A DNA stretch of 19,272 bases from Porogramme epimiltina. Its lineage: Eukaryota > Basidiomycota > Agaricomycetes > Polyporales > Polyporaceae. The stretch is taken from the NCBI GenBank assembly GCA_900155495.1, contig FTLJ01001146.1, forward strand, positions 1 through 19,272. The letters are read 5' to 3'. Below are positions 1 through 10,399 of the stretch, piece by piece; the stretch's first letter is position 1, and every line of letters begins with the position of its first letter. A model generated the notes under the pieces. That model worked only from the letters and a program-made list of their open reading frames with translations, was not told the DNA's origin and did not search any database. The translations under genes were made by a program, and so were the position numbers.

Positions 1-11
1 AATCCACAGGG

Positions 12-18
12 TATAAAG
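12..18 (+). promoter_or_regulatory. TATA box of the first Zn2Cys6 gene
   Basis: The sequence TATAAAG lies about 120 bases before the start codon at 132. That leaves room for a transcription start near 40-50 and a short leader. The leader between the TATA box and the first ATG at 132 has only short out-of-frame ATGs. The position fits a core promoter, but this is inferred from sequence alone. Confidence 0.55.
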
Positions 19-131
19 GCCGCCCCCGATGACCACGAAAGTGTCATCACTTCAGCTATCTTCTCATGCACTCCACGTATAACTCGGATGTCCTCGAACT
101 GGCCACCTCGGAGTATTATACAACGGCTGTC

Positions 132-1330
132 ATGAATCCCACCTTGGAGGACCAAGTCCAGGCTAGTGTCATACCCCCTCAAGAGGATGCCAGTATGCTG
201 CAAGGTATTAACATCTAAATCTGTCTCTAATATACTGAGAACATCTCAATCCGAGCCATGGCGCATGGTAGACTTCTCCGCGGTGTTTTCCCCCCAACCA
301 CCACACCAATGGATCACTTACACTACTCCTCCCCTGCCCTTAACCGACAACGAAACCACTCTAGATACGGTGCGATACTCTCCTAATGTGAATCATTCTG
401 AAGGTACTGTACTATCGCTTTGGTTTCTGTTACGTTTTACACGCACTGACTCGAGTTCAAAGCTTCGCCGGTCATGCCAGTGGCATGTCAACAGCCCATG
501 CACGTTGCTTCGAACGGCAATTTGAACTCTGTCCATGGTGTACTATCAAAAGTAGGAACTAAGCCTAAGCGCCCTTATGACCCTGCGGTACGTATAAGAG
601 ATCGGTGGCGACTCTTCGGTCACTTACGAACTCCACTCAATAGTGTCTCAACTGTCGAATTGTGAGGCGGTCGTGCAGTCGAGACCTCCCGTGCGCTCTG
701 TGCGTCAAGAGGGGGTTGGAGGACACATGCTACTATAAGCCTCGGCAATTGCCCAATTGGAGGAATCGGGATGTGAAACCGCACGTTAGTAACTCAGGCT
801 CTCCCCAAATGAGTACTACAATGTCTCGGTTTTGCGGGACACTTTGTGCCAAATGTGGAGGTAAGCTGCTCGCGTTAAATCTTGTGGAATTATAAGGCCA
901 TCTTACACCAAAACGTTTGACAGGGCCAGCTCCGAGCGTCCAATTTGTGCCCACATTTGGTGACCCTCTCGCACAGTTTCAATACTTTGGTGGGAATATC
1001 CAGGATCATCTCTCTATCAAGCACCCTCAAATGCCGCGGGAACCTCACATCCACCTGAACGCCCGGGTCGCTGCCAGCTCCTATCAGGGAAACTATACCC
1101 CACTCAGATCAGACTCTGAGATTCCAGCGCAAGCGAATGTCGGAATTAGTATGGCGCCCGCGGAGTATACCGAAGCGGACCTTACATTCCCTGAGCGGTT
1201 TTATATTGGGGACCCTAACATATCTGTGCCGGCGCAGTGTTACGGCGACGTTGGTCCGAGCAGCTTCGGGCCCTTCAGTGACAGCGAGACGGCTCCTTTC
1301 TCCCGATTTGAGGGACAAGCTGGTTTCTAG
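132..1330 (+). CDS. Zn2Cys6 (GAL4-type) transcription factor, copy 1, five exons, 317 aa
   Basis: Predicted exons are 132-204, 272-403, 463-587, 644-860 and 924-1330. All junction phases agree and the sum is 954 bases including the stop. The DNA-binding cluster begins exon 4: Cys111, 114, 121, 127, 130 and 139, spacing C-x2-C-x6-C-x5-C-x2-C-x8-C, the classic fungal binuclear zinc cluster. It binds two zinc ions and contacts DNA in the nucleus. A basic stretch (KPKRPYDPA) precedes it. A second Cys group, Cys174-x3-Cys178-x2-Cys181, closes exon 4. The last 134 residues are acidic, polar and rich in Pro, Gly and Phe, as in activation regions. I see no fungal-specific TF middle domain, so this is a short family member. 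The gene at 11539 is its paralogue with the same exon plan. Exon 2 could start elsewhere, but 272 is the only nearby acceptor keeping frame, and it gives intron 1 the same 67-base length as in the paralogue. Targets are unknown. Confidence 0.85.
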
Positions 1331-1355
1331 GAGACGACCAATGGCGTACTATTCG

Positions 1356-1406
1356 GTGAGTTATCATGTTCATTCATTACTAATAATGTTAACTGTTGGA
1401 GTTCAG
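1356..1406 (+). other. Probable 3'UTR intron of the first Zn2Cys6 gene
   Basis: A GTGAGT donor 25 bases after the stop codon is followed by an ACTAATAA-type branch site and a TTCAG acceptor, giving a 51-base intron. The paralogue has an equivalent intron at 12836-12879. The junction is closer than 50 bases to the stop, so it should not trigger nonsense-mediated decay under the usual rule. Confidence 0.5.
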
Positions 1407-2400
1407 GGCTCCGAGTGATTTCCACATATGTTCTTGTAAAATGACTATTTCACATTCTCCGCCTTGATTCCACCTCGTGCTGTTGGACTCACTTGTACTG
1501 AAAGTCGCTTCCTTACGTCTGTTTGACGAGGTTCTAGTTATTGGAAACTGCCCTAGTGCTATCGCTTCTCCCAAGTATTTCCTTAGCGATCCTACTTCTG
1601 AGTGTGTATTTACGTTTGTGACTGTCAAGATGTCATGCATATGCGATGAAAAACGCAGTTTAGAGATTTACACAGATTGCGCTGAAATTTCACCAGTCCG
1701 GAAAGCTGAAATTTAGTTCTACTAGTAAGACTATCCACGGAAGATTTTACGTGCTCTATATCGTATATGCGCCCATTTACCAGTTCAATTTAGACGGAAG
1801 GATAGTATTATAGCATAGTGATGAGCAGAGAATATATAAGAAGTAGCTGCGGGTGCTAGCCGTTTCATTCCCTAGACCCCTAAATTGAGCAGAGGAACTA
1901 TAGAACACGAGTAACGAGTTGCCACAAGGCTACCCGGTGACAATCCACTACCTGCTGGAAAGCGGTGCTATTACTATGAGTTTGGCTAGTTGCATAGTGG
2001 GAAAATCTTGTGACCATGCTGACAAGGGGTAGATTTTGGTACGGGAGGTCCTATATATGCGCGTACGATGCGTACGTACACCGTTCATCTTGATTACGAA
2101 CTTGGCAAACCTATGGGATAAAGCGTCCATCGATGAAACATAAGAAGCCATCCCCATAAATGTGGTGCTTAAATGCTTCTGACTGGAACATGTTATCCTC
2201 CGCTACTTGCGCGAGGCGCAGGAAACGCGTGAAATGTGCAACAATTTGAATAGCGAAAAAATTCATTTATTACTTCCACAACGAACCTGATGTAACGCCG
2301 CTACCATCTCCTACACAGGTTAATGTCGCCTTGAACAAAGCATAGTTGATGACCCCTTGCCCTAGCAGCGTTTTTAAATATCCTGCGCGTCACGAGTGGC
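1407..2400. other. Intergenic spacer, no gene seen
   Basis: This AT-richer stretch holds the 3' end of the first regulator gene and then only short open frames without protein-like composition. A TATA-like run near 1837 and repeats of GCGTACG at 2060-2078 are the only visible structure. I see no RNA gene. Confidence 0.5.
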
Positions 2401-2406
2401 ACAACT

Positions 2407-3061
2407 TCAGACACGAGCACTATGCGTGATGTGAATGTGGCACAATAGATGCGTCTTTTTGCTATGTGATCGTTTAGTGCATGAGAAGGACGAAGATGGC
2501 AATGGCAATGGAAGGGGATAAACCACCTTTAAAGAAGCTCCAGAGGTAGCATAGACACGTCTTGACCAGAAATTGAAGCTCCATGTGGCGACGTTGACCC
2601 GGGTGTCATTTGGGACGCATATCCTGATTGGGGGCAAAGAAGATGCGACACGTTAGCAACGTTTAGCCATTAAATACGTATCACCTGGGCGCACTAGGAG
2701 AAACATGTTAAGCAAAGTGCCGTCGTTGATGTTGTGTCTCGGCGTAGCGCCATGAACATCCAATAAATGCCGTCGCCGAAGGGTGTGATAGTTCCTAGTA
2801 CACGAATGCGTTTATGCAGTCAGTATTGTACTCGCAATTGCTCATGGTTAGAATACGTAAAGCGCGCAATGTCTCTGCTGGTGCTTGTTCGGACGTCTCC
2901 GTCGAAGATGCCACGTACCGCATGGACTCCTGATGCGAGCCTGATTAGCTGAGGAGTCTCCGCCGCGAAGGAGGGCGTGTGAGATGCCATCATGTCACAC
3001 GCAAGGCTGGAGGTGCACCAAATTCAGAAAGAGACCCGTGTCCATTTGAGGAGGTTGACAT
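2407..3061 (-). pseudogene. Broken unrecognised gene on the minus strand
   Basis: Protein-like segments occur in all three minus-strand frames. From 3061 down to 2993 an ATG opens 23 codons (MSTSSNGHGSLSEFG...). A second frame from 2993 to 2697 runs 99 codons with one TGA at 2822-2820. It contains SFAAETPQLIRLASGVHAV, FDGDVRTSTSRDIARFTYSN and, after the stop, LGTITPFGDGIYWMFMALRR. A third frame from about 2811 to 2407 has one TAA at 2655-2653 and includes VRPGDTYLMAKR and PPIRICVPNDTRVNVATWSF. The second and third frames overlap, so only one can be the real continuation at each point. I could not match the peptides to a known family. It may be a decayed gene or one whose introns I have not resolved. 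Its upstream end lies where homology between cassettes 1 and 3 begins, so the duplication may have cut it. Confidence 0.45.
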
Positions 3062-3143
3062 TGCGTCGTGGGCTGTTCACCTAGCTCAGAAAAGAGCAGA
3101 GTTGCTCAGGAACGATTGTCAGCCTCGGTCCCGGTGAGTTTGT

Positions 3144-3197
3144 GAGCCGATCGGGGGAGGAGCTTAAATCGAGATCGGGATCATCGGAGCGTGAATT
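3144..3197 (-). other. Antisense segment conserved between cassettes 1 and 3
   Basis: These 54 bases align without gaps to 14760-14813, with about 47 identical bases by eye. In both copies the minus strand reads open in the same frame as a Ser/Asp-rich peptide (NSRSDDPDLDLSSSPDRL here, NSHSDDLDPDFSSSPDWL in the other copy). It may be the start of a gene divergent from U, or simply conserved leader DNA of U. Confidence 0.3.
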
Positions 3198-3224
3198 GGG
3201 CTAGCGCCGGGGCTCGGTCCATAC

Positions 3225-5460
3225 TCCACTTCCCCGCCCGCTTCTCCCCGGTTCCCGACGCGACTACGTTTGCTCTCTGTGCCCTTGGCTAGAAGGCTCT
3301 CTCGTTATCCCGCTCTTCCTTGCGTCCGATGGCTTGTGGCACTGCTGGAGCTACGCCGGTGGCAGACTATGTAATCTCCTCGGTGCCGCCGCCCAGGCGG
3401 GGGGTACTCGTACGTCTCCTTCATGTACGTTTCCTTCGCGCGCGTTCACGCCCCCGCCTTAGTGGATATGATGTCGACCCTGGTGATATGCTCCCTTCCA
3501 GTGGATCTTAAGCTGTCCCATTGCATTGTGGGTGAGCACGGGATTGGGATGTCTGCGGCGGACTCTGAGTTCTCGAAGGTCTTCAAGCTTCAAGGCTCAA
3601 GGTTCTTAAATTGTGAGCCGTGGAACCTTCCAATGTTTTTGAGCTTGCACAATATGCTTATGGTGGGATAGATTGAGGATGCGGCTAGCGTAGATGCGGT
3701 TTCGGTAAAGAGGAACGTTAGTAGTGGAGAGTGCGTATCTACCTTGTGTTGTCTGGTAAGACGGCGCACTGACTCCTGGAACAGCTTCTGGGGCATTCTC
3801 TCCAATGCCAGCATTCAAGCGGCACGGGAGGCAGGGATTAAAGAAGGCGAAGCTTGTTCCGATTGCGCATGGGATGCTGGGGTGCTTCTCATCCTTCTAC
3901 GCAGATTGTTTATGATCCCCAAGGTGCGTCTCCGGCTGATCCTGTATGCCCTACCAGTTTGTCCTGACTTTGGGCACCCTCCTTGCCATCAGGCGTCTGT
4001 CCTTGGCGCTCTCATTATCCAAGCATTGCACCAAGGGAGCACTTTTATCAAAATCCCGACGCCCAGATCGGCACCAAGCTTACCACTGAGACGAACTAAA
4101 CACGGCGAAAATCATGCCTAGACTTTTAGGTGCGTGTTATCGCCTCGTGAAATCAAAATTTCGTTGTTTACGTTGCTGTTGGCCTCCGGAAGCCTATCCT
4201 TGACGTCTCTCTGCTGTTGGACAGCTTCTCATAGGGAGCGTGACCAACCGAACCTCGCGCGCACCGGGCCCGGACAGGCTGAGTCGAAAGAGGAAATGGT
4301 TTGTATTGGCATCCCAAATACACTTCATTACTCTAACGAAGGTTCTTTCTATTGCAGGAAAACATGAGCCGGCCGAGTGTCAAGGGCTTAGCCGAAGCAT
4401 AGTCGCTCGGTTGCGTACATTCCACGAGTCCACGGCCGCCCCACTACGGTGTGCCGTGCGCGCGTCGAGTATTGTCGCGTTCTGCTGTAGCTCTCCCTGG
4501 GTGCACACTTCCTGGCCACAGGGTGTACTGATAGGGGCGGCGGGCGTTGGGCGACCACAGGATCCCGAGTATGTTCGTTCTGGTCGCGCATTTTTTCACC
4601 CAGCCCACCTGTACCATGTTGTCAACGCTTGTCTTCGCATTGCGTCCTCCGTCAACTTCTTCGGGGACGCGGAGCGTACGCAAGGTTCACACCTCTCAAG
4701 CAGCTTGTGCATACCTGTGCGCCGGCGAGGCGCCTCCGCTTCCCACACCTCGTTGCTCCTCAATCTGGGAGCATATTCGTGGCGCTCCTGTCGCTTTCTG
4801 TGCTTTTCCAAGTGGCATACGCGTCCCCTATATGCGCCCCGCGTCCTACCATCAAGGTAATAACCTGGTCTACACTTCAGTCTCTCTGTGTGATGATAAT
4901 GATTAGCGTACCTTTAAAGAGCCCACCACGCTAAAACAGCGTGCGGCGCCTCATGCGAAGACACCCGCGTCAATGCGCGTCTCACTCCCCCTCTCTGTCG
5001 ACGTCTCCCGTGGCCCCACCGCCCCCGGCGCAGTGCGCCCACGCAGACACATACCCCCGTCATTCGCACTCGAAATCATCCGCCTGCGCCCATTGCCCAG
5101 CGCCGTGACCCGTCCGACGTTTCTGCTGCCTCCTCCCGTCCTCGTGCCTGCACTCCAACCTGCCGCCGAAGCCGCACGGAATCAACAACTGACCTCTAGG
5201 TCGCGGAACGGTGACAGGTTGCGCCGCGTGTTGCATGAGGTTCTGAGTGCGAAGGACGCGCCCCCTACATGCCCTTGCCGGGCAGATGCGGCGCAAGGAG
5301 GGGCGGCCCGCAGGGTTGCGCCGTGAGGAAAGCCGGCGCGAGCACCGCGCAGTCGTCGGCGGTGCGCCGTGAGGAGCTGGATGGGGACGAAGATGAGATT
5401 AATGAGGAAGATGCTGGGGGTTTAGGATTCTGTTCGTCGCTCGAGCCGCTGTATGCGGAC
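3225..5460 (+). pseudogene. Decayed multi-exon gene U, cassette 1 copy, function unknown
   Basis: The region aligns along its length with 14820-16960. Three introns are recognisable at matching places: 3404-3501 (GTACTC donor), 3924-3992 (GTGCGT donor, CATCAG acceptor) and 4857-4919 (GTAATA donor, AAAG acceptor). Shared introns mean it was once a coding gene on the plus strand. The frame is now broken by many stops and shifts, for example in 4200-4300, where cassette 3 keeps an open frame but this copy has several stops. Readable remnants include a leader-like peptide near 3290 (SRYPALPCVRWL), VGEHGIGMSAADSEFSKVF near 3530-3590 and an acidic end near 5370-5430 (REELDGDEDEINEEDAGGLG). I do not recognise the family. 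It lies directly upstream of MIC27 copy A, as in the other two cassettes. A 206-codon open frame at 4240-4860 is one surviving frame of this gene, not an independent gene. Confidence 0.55.
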
Positions 5461-5489
5461 CGCTTGTGTGAATGCAACAGAGCATCGAG

Positions 5490-5955
5490 TAGGGGAAGTG
5501 TAGCTCTTACCGCGCCCGCGGTGGAGCTGTACGGGGAGCCCGACAAGGTATGTGTTTCGTGAGGAGCTCAAGGGCGTCGTGTTCACCCTCCATCCTAGTC
5601 CCCTATCCCCTCTCGGAGCTCGAATAGCAAGATAGCGTCGCCCGACGCGCGGTGACAGTGACGTACGACAATGCTCGCTCGCACATACAGGCTGGATTCG
5701 TGTAGAGCAGGCTGGGAACGTACGTTGTCCTTGCTCTCTTTCACGTTCCAGATATGAATATATGCTCCTTTATCAAGGCTGGGTGAAGTCTCTGGTGGCT
5801 CCCTACAAACCCCTCAACACCGGAATCCTCTACGTCGGCGTCTCTAACCTCACCGGCTCCGTCGTCGCTCGCGTCCGCCTGTTCTGACAATACACCGTCT
5901 CCTACGCGCCCCTCATCCTGAAGCTTTTTGTCGCGAAGTCCAGGGCGAGAGAAAG
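5490..5955 (+). pseudogene. MIC26/MIC27 (ApoO-type) MICOS subunit pseudogene, copy A
   Basis: The intact family (Pfam Apolipoprotein O) encodes an inner-membrane subunit of the mitochondrial MICOS complex at crista junctions. Here VALTAPAVELYGEPDK is followed by a 51-base intron (5548-5598), then remnants of the LPIYP...TPSELE region, about 36 bases shorter than in copy B. A second intron starts at 5720 and ends in AAG near 5778. The conserved core follows: WVKSLVAPYKPLN, then TGILYVGVSNLTGSVVARVR. A TGA interrupts just after RLF (5885-5887), and the segment after the first membrane helix is no longer recognisable past about 5950. It is truncated, contains stops and cannot make a full protein. 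Copies B and C confirm intron positions and frame. Confidence 0.75.
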
Positions 5956-6599
5956 TTGGCACAAGCGCCGGGGGCCGTGATTGCGGATCATTCGGATGGG
6001 TCGGACTCGGACGACATCTCCTTGTGCCCGCTCCTTTCTTCGCTTGCTCCACCAACGGACCTTACCTTACCTCTCCTCCTGAACATTGCCCCTCTCCGTA
6101 GCAGAGGCGAAGCGCATTGTCGCCTAGCGTCGACGCTGTATTCTCGAAGCGCCCTCCTTGCACCGTACACCCGTCATCGAATGCTCGTTCAATCTTTTAT
6201 CTGATTTCGCGCGACTATGGTAAGTCTACCTCCATCGTGCCGTTTTTCCGTCTCGCTCATCTCGTCCCCGCCCGTGATGACAGAAATCTGCCACCTGCGC
6301 CTGATCGAGCTCGGTGACACCTCGTAGAGGCGGCAGCCAGGCGTATGTCGGCCAGATGCGCTCGTCCGCTGCGACGCACGTGCAGCGCTTCTACCCCGTA
6401 GAGAAGGCACCCGCGGGTCGACTACATACAGATCGACTTCAGTGTACTGCGGTCGATAATGTGCACGACGTGATACCCGCCGCTCGCGCCACATGAGGAG
6501 CCCGGCGTCGACGCAGTGCGTATCACGTCGACAACGCTCAAGAACGGTGCACCTAGACGGCAAGGGGGAGACGATCAGCATGCGGAAGTGCCTGCAAGA
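5956..6599 (+). other. Degenerate GC-rich stretch with one good intron signal
   Basis: No complete gene is visible. A consensus intron lies at 6220-6283 (GTAAGT donor, GTGATGAC branch region, ACAG acceptor), so this was once transcribed on the plus strand. The following exon reads ICHLRLIELGDTS before a stop at about 6325. It may be the 5' part of the glycoprotein gene that follows or a remnant of another gene. A 175-codon minus-strand frame across 6189-6716 is Arg/Ser-rich and looks like a shadow. Confidence 0.35.
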
Positions 6600-7623
6600 G
6601 ACGGAGCTGGGAGCTAGAGGAAGGGGTACAGCACGGGTGGTACAATGGGGAGCTAGAACTCGATGTGCCGGAACGTCTATAGTATTCCGCACCACCTCCC
6701 CATAACCAAGCGGCATCCGCGCCCCGTTGTCTCGACCTTTTCTCCCGCAGCGCAGTGAACCTGATCGAGGACTGGTGCTTCTTAGCGCTCCCGAAGGCGG
6801 GCGTGGACTCGACGATCGGGAACACGGAGCGCATCGAAGTCGCGCGGTGCACGTAGCTTGGGCACCGCACGCGCGTCATCCTGGACGGCGCGATCGCGGG
6901 CGCGGACTTTGCGCAGACGCCCGCCTACGCGCGAGTAACGAGCGTCGGGGACCTCACAAACGTCAACATCCCGAAAGGCGACGAGGGCAGCGAGCTCGAC
7001 CCGCTCGGCGCGGACGGGAACGGTGAGCGCGGCGCGCGCGCTCCTTGCCTTGTTTGGCCGGAGAGCGCGCGGGGCCTTGCATCCTCCGATGCAGAGGCAC
7101 GTCCCCGCGCGCTCCTATAATTCGATGCTTATCTTCCCACCCACAAGGAACTAAACCTCTCAAGCTCGTCCGGCGAGCTTCAGCAGACGCACAGGTAGAC
7201 TGTGAGAGCCCCCCACAACTCGCACCCCCGCGCGCGCCAGTCCTCACATTCTACCACCCCTCGCTCGGCGCAGAACTTCATGGCGTATGACGAATCTAGC
7301 ATCCGCACGTGCAAGGACTACCCGAACACTCCGTGGCTCTGGCAACACGTCCACGACGTCCTCAACTGTGCGTGGACCATGCCCGGCGACTACTCCGCGA
7401 GCGCGTTCGACTAGCGCCTCCGCGACACCTGCTTGGTGCGGGCCCCCCCACTCTATTCCGCCCCCGCTCTCCACGAGCCCTGCATCACTGACTCGCGCGC
7501 GCTCTACAATGGCAGCCGATGGGTGTTTATTGTACCTTGACGTTCCACCAGGGCGAGCCCGTCGCCCCGCCCGCGCACCCCGCACCCACGACGCATCCGT
7601 GTCGGCCACGATCACGTGACTAG
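6600..7623 (+). pseudogene. Macrofage activating glycoprotein-family pseudogene
   Basis: The family consists of secreted Cys-containing proteins common in polypores, named after an immunoactive glycoprotein; its role in the fungus is unclear. Visible parts in order: SMCRNVY (about 6658-6681), a 74-base intron (6682-6755), then MNLIEDWCFLALPKAGVDS, STIGNTERIEVARCT, GTRVILDGA-like text (TRVILDGAIAGADFAQTP), TSVGDLTNVNIPKGDEGSEL and DPLGADGNG at a splice donor (7023). A short exon near 7151-7194 reads LNLSSSSGELQQTH, followed by an intron (7195-7273). The next exon reads NFMAYDESSIRTCKDYPNTP, HVHDVLNCAWTMPGDYSASAF, and a later frame reads GEPVAPPAHPAP. It is broken by a TAG after ARCT (about 6856), a TAG after SAFD (7412-7414) and several frame changes. 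The N-terminal signal peptide is not identifiable. It sits between cassettes 1 and 2 on the same strand. Confidence 0.75.
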
Positions 7624-7639
7624 GTGGCACTCCACGCCG

Positions 7640-8290
7640 TCTCAAACCTTTCATACGCTCAGTTTCCTCCGCGCCCACCCCGCGCGCTACCGTTCACCAC
7701 CATAGTAAGCGCACATACTGCACTAGAGTGCTCCTGTATGATGCTGATGAGCGACGCGCCTCTGTAGAGTATAGTGGGCCTCGCACTGCACCCATACCCT
7801 CATCGAAGATACACTACGTCCGCTCGTGCTAAACTCCTCGCAGTCGCGACCTCCCGCTCAGTCCACCAGCACACCCACGTGGCCATGCATATGAGCCCCT
7901 GCTACGACTCATCCTCCTCGCCTCCCGCTCCCCTCGCCCCTCATCAGACGCGTCCGGCCACCCGTGCATCCCAACCCCATCCGACGCCTCCGACACCTCC
8001 TCGTCCTCATCGCCGCTCCCCGTACCTTTCCCCCTAATTCTTGCAGACACCGCACCAAACCAACCGCTCACCTTTGAGTCGCAGAAGTACGACAGGAGGC
8101 GGCGTGTGGGACGCAAGCCCCCGAGCGCGAAGGGGTGTGCACCTGTGCAAGTCCGTGGTGGCGCGCAAGCGCGCCCAGTGCATAGAGCTCTCGCGCGCGT
8201 CCCCCCGTCGTTAGCATTGTGGTATTACGAGCTTAGAGGGTAGGAGGATGAGAACGAGCAAGGTGACGGGGATGGAGGACGGAGGATGGA
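7640..8290 (+). pseudogene. 3' fragment of gene U, cassette 2 copy
   Basis: It aligns to the 3' parts of the other U copies (about 4840-5430 and 16300-16920). The shared intron is at 7703-7767 (GTAAGC donor, GTAG acceptor). The exon near 8045-8110 reads NQPLTFESQKYDRRRRV, matching the Arg-rich end in the other copies (QQLTSRSRNGDRLRRV and KKQRLTSGLRKRRRC). An acidic stretch near 8250 corresponds to the EELDGDEDE region. The 5' two thirds of the gene are absent, and the glycoprotein pseudogene ends where they would be. It has stops and cannot be functional. Confidence 0.5.
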
Positions 8291-8299
8291 CGCTGTGAT

Positions 8300-9290
8300 C
8301 ATCACTCTCACCGCTGTTTAAGGGTTGCTCGTGTATAAGTATGTATGATAGCGTTAATAGGATGGTGTATGATCCTGGACATGCTTTGTATGCGCGCGTG
8401 TGAAGGTCCGGGAGTCAGTGGGTACCGAAGGCGGTGATTCTGATGTCATCGAAGTACGATGGCAGCAGATGAGACGAAGGCAGGAGCGCCCGGGACGTTG
8501 CGGCGATGGAACGCATCGCGGTCGTTCTAACTCTGAGCAGAATTGCGTGGCATATGCCGTGCTCATGTCATGCGAGACCTAGAAGGCTGACGAGACGAGA
8601 GATAAACATCGTAGACAGAGCGCGACTGAACGAAGGGGGCCCGGGGAGCGGTACAGCGCGGCGATCAAGACCAAGATGCGCCGTTCACTGAGGCGCAAGA
8701 CGGCGGTCCGCGGGTGGACGGAGACACGTCTGGCTATAGACGTACTTGTGAAGCCCACCGTGCCGTGACCGCAGTACCACAAGACACTTGGAACACGAGG
8801 AGTGGCGCAATTGCGGCGATCACGACCACAGCACGCCGCTACATGCGCCGAAAGGCGACAGAACGTGAGAGAGACGGGAGCCCGCGCGATTGCTATTCGG
8901 TAAGAGCTTTTGAACCCTAATACGAGACGAAGGCGGATCTAAGAGCCTCGGCTGGGGGAGTGGCCCGCATAAGAACGTGGCTGCTGCGGGACGCGGTGAT
9001 GCGATAGGACGACGGCGAAAAGCTACGTGAACGAGCACCGCAGAATACGGCGTACAGAGCACCGCGCCGCCCTTCGTATGTATCGTTGGGCGATGTCGCA
9101 GACTGGATGTTGCGAGCGAAGAGTCTCAAGACGATCGGCCGAGGCAAAATCGGAGTGATCGGACAACCCAATATGTAAAGCGATCCCATCAAATCATGCC
9201 GGCCCATCCCGAGCCCTCCCTGACAGCATTGGCAGAGCGTACGTCATCATACCTCTCCATAATAGCTCCGGCTACTGGCGGTATGTTTTG
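8300..9290 (+). other. Linker between U and MIC27 copy B, with short repeated motif
   Basis: No gene can be recognised. The DNA motif GCGGCGATCAMGACCA occurs at about 8662 and 8815 and again in cassette 3 near 17367. In one plus frame it reads AAIKTKMRRSLRRK, AAITTTARRYMRRKA and AAIKATMGRSLCCRM. The stretch around 8940-8990 also resembles 17500-17540. The order U - linker - MIC27 is therefore the same in cassettes 2 and 3, while cassette 1 lacks the linker. The minus-strand frames here have unremarkable composition. Confidence 0.35.
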
Positions 9291-9299
9291 GTGCGTGTG

Positions 9300-10197
9300 C
9301 CTAAGACTCGACGCACAGACGGGGTGTAGAGTAGGAGAAGCGTAGTGCTTGCCGCGGCCCCGGTGAGGCTGCATGGAGCATACGACAAGGTACGTGTTTC
9401 GCGACGGCTCAGGGGTGTCGTGCTCACCTTCTCCTTACAGCTCCCTATTTGCCCTATCCTCGAGCCGGAGGTCGTCCTCGCAAAAACTCCCTCGGAGCTC
9501 GAAATGCGAATTAGCGTCGTTTGACGCGCGATGACGGCGACATACAAAGATGTGCACTTCGCATACAGGCTGTGGTCTCACGATGGATTGGTGTCGAGCA
9601 GCCTGTCGAACGTACGTCGTCTTTGTCTTCTTTCGCGTTCTCACTATGAACACATGCTCCCTTATGAAGACCGGGTAAAATCTCTAGCGGCCCCCGACGA
9701 ACCCCTCACTCCCAGCATCCTCTGCGTCGGCGTCGCGACCCTCACCGGCACCGTCGTCGCCCGCAACCGCCTCTTCTGGCGGTTCACCCTCCCCCCAGCC
9801 CTCCTCCTCCTCTCTCTCAACCACTTCCTCCCTAAGACTTCCCACAACGTGTCCTCCTACGTGGGCGCGCTCTAAGACGTGCACTTCCCCTCGTTCGCGG
9901 AGAAGCACGAGATCGCGAAGGCGCACAGCGCGATGACGTGGGAGCGGAACAAGGACGCGTCGCAGAGTGGCCGCGAGTCGTTCTCTAGTGGGGTTGCGAG
10001 TGCTGTGGGGAGGGCGGAGGAGGTGACTGGGCTGAAGCTTGGGGAGACGTTGGGTGGAGGAGACGGGTAGAGGGGAATGCGGAAGAGATAGTGCAGAGGG
10101 TGGAGGACGCTGCAGAGGTCGCCAAGACTTCGGTGGAGGTGAGGCGGAGGTGAAGGAGAGGGTTGAGAAGGTGGATACGAGCAAGCGGCTTGTGTAG
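9300..10197 (+). pseudogene. MIC26/MIC27 (ApoO-type) MICOS subunit pseudogene, copy B
   Basis: This is the most complete of three copies. After VLAAAPVRLHGAYDK comes a 51-base intron (9390-9440), then LPICPILEPEVVLAKTPSEL. A TGA at 9522-9524 breaks the frame, and a one-base shift near 9560 precedes the WIGVEQPVE segment. Intron 2 (GTACGT donor near 9610, AAG acceptor near 9668) restores H-RVKSLAAPDEPLTPS. The family signature follows: ILCVGVATLTGTVVARNR, then a second hydrophobic stretch ending LLLLSLNHFLPKTSHN. A TAA at 9873-9875 interrupts VGAL|DVHFPSFAEKHEIAKAH, and the frame runs on through AMTWERNKDASQSGRES to a TAG at 10068. Shifted frames keep the acidic C-terminus and final SKRLV before TAG at 10195-10197. 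Intact homologues sit in the mitochondrial inner membrane with MIC10. With at least two stops and three shifts this is a pseudogene. Confidence 0.85.
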
Positions 10198-10368
10198 ATT
10201 TCGATCTTTCTCGTTCTACCTGTGCCGTTAATCGACCCTCCGGTTCATTCAGACAAGTTTCCCCAACCCGACATCAGAGTCGTAAGGTTTTTTCGACGTG
10301 AGGCCCGGATGTAGGAGGTTCAGTTGGTGGGCGCTACATAACTTCCGTCGCTGTCGATCGACACATGC

Positions 10369-10374
10369 AATAAA
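10369..10374 (+). terminator. AATAAA polyadenylation signal after MIC27 copy B
   Basis: AATAAA lies about 170 bases after the final MIC27-frame stop at 10197. It could be the old polyadenylation signal of that gene. Fungal poly(A) signals are degenerate, so a chance match is possible. Confidence 0.3.
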
Positions 10375-10399
10375 AGACCTGTAATTAGAATTAAAAAGT

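Noticed and set aside
166..525. A 119-codon plus-strand open frame
   Set aside because: It is explained by exon 2 (272-403) of the first Zn2Cys6 gene together with the introns on both sides; the splice phases fit only when the introns are removed.
4240..4860. A 206-codon plus-strand open frame as an intact gene
   Set aside because: It is one frame within decayed U of cassette 1. The aligned cassette 3 copy uses different frames for parts of it, and the frame ends at the shared intron.
6189..6716. A 175-codon minus-strand open frame
   Set aside because: It is Arg/Ser/Cys-rich, has no motif, and covers plus-strand intron and exon signals of the glycoprotein gene. It looks like a GC-rich shadow.
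9684..10184. A 166-codon minus-strand open frame
   Set aside because: It lies opposite the clear MIC27 copy B core; its Val/Glu/Arg-rich composition is the mirror of that coding sequence.
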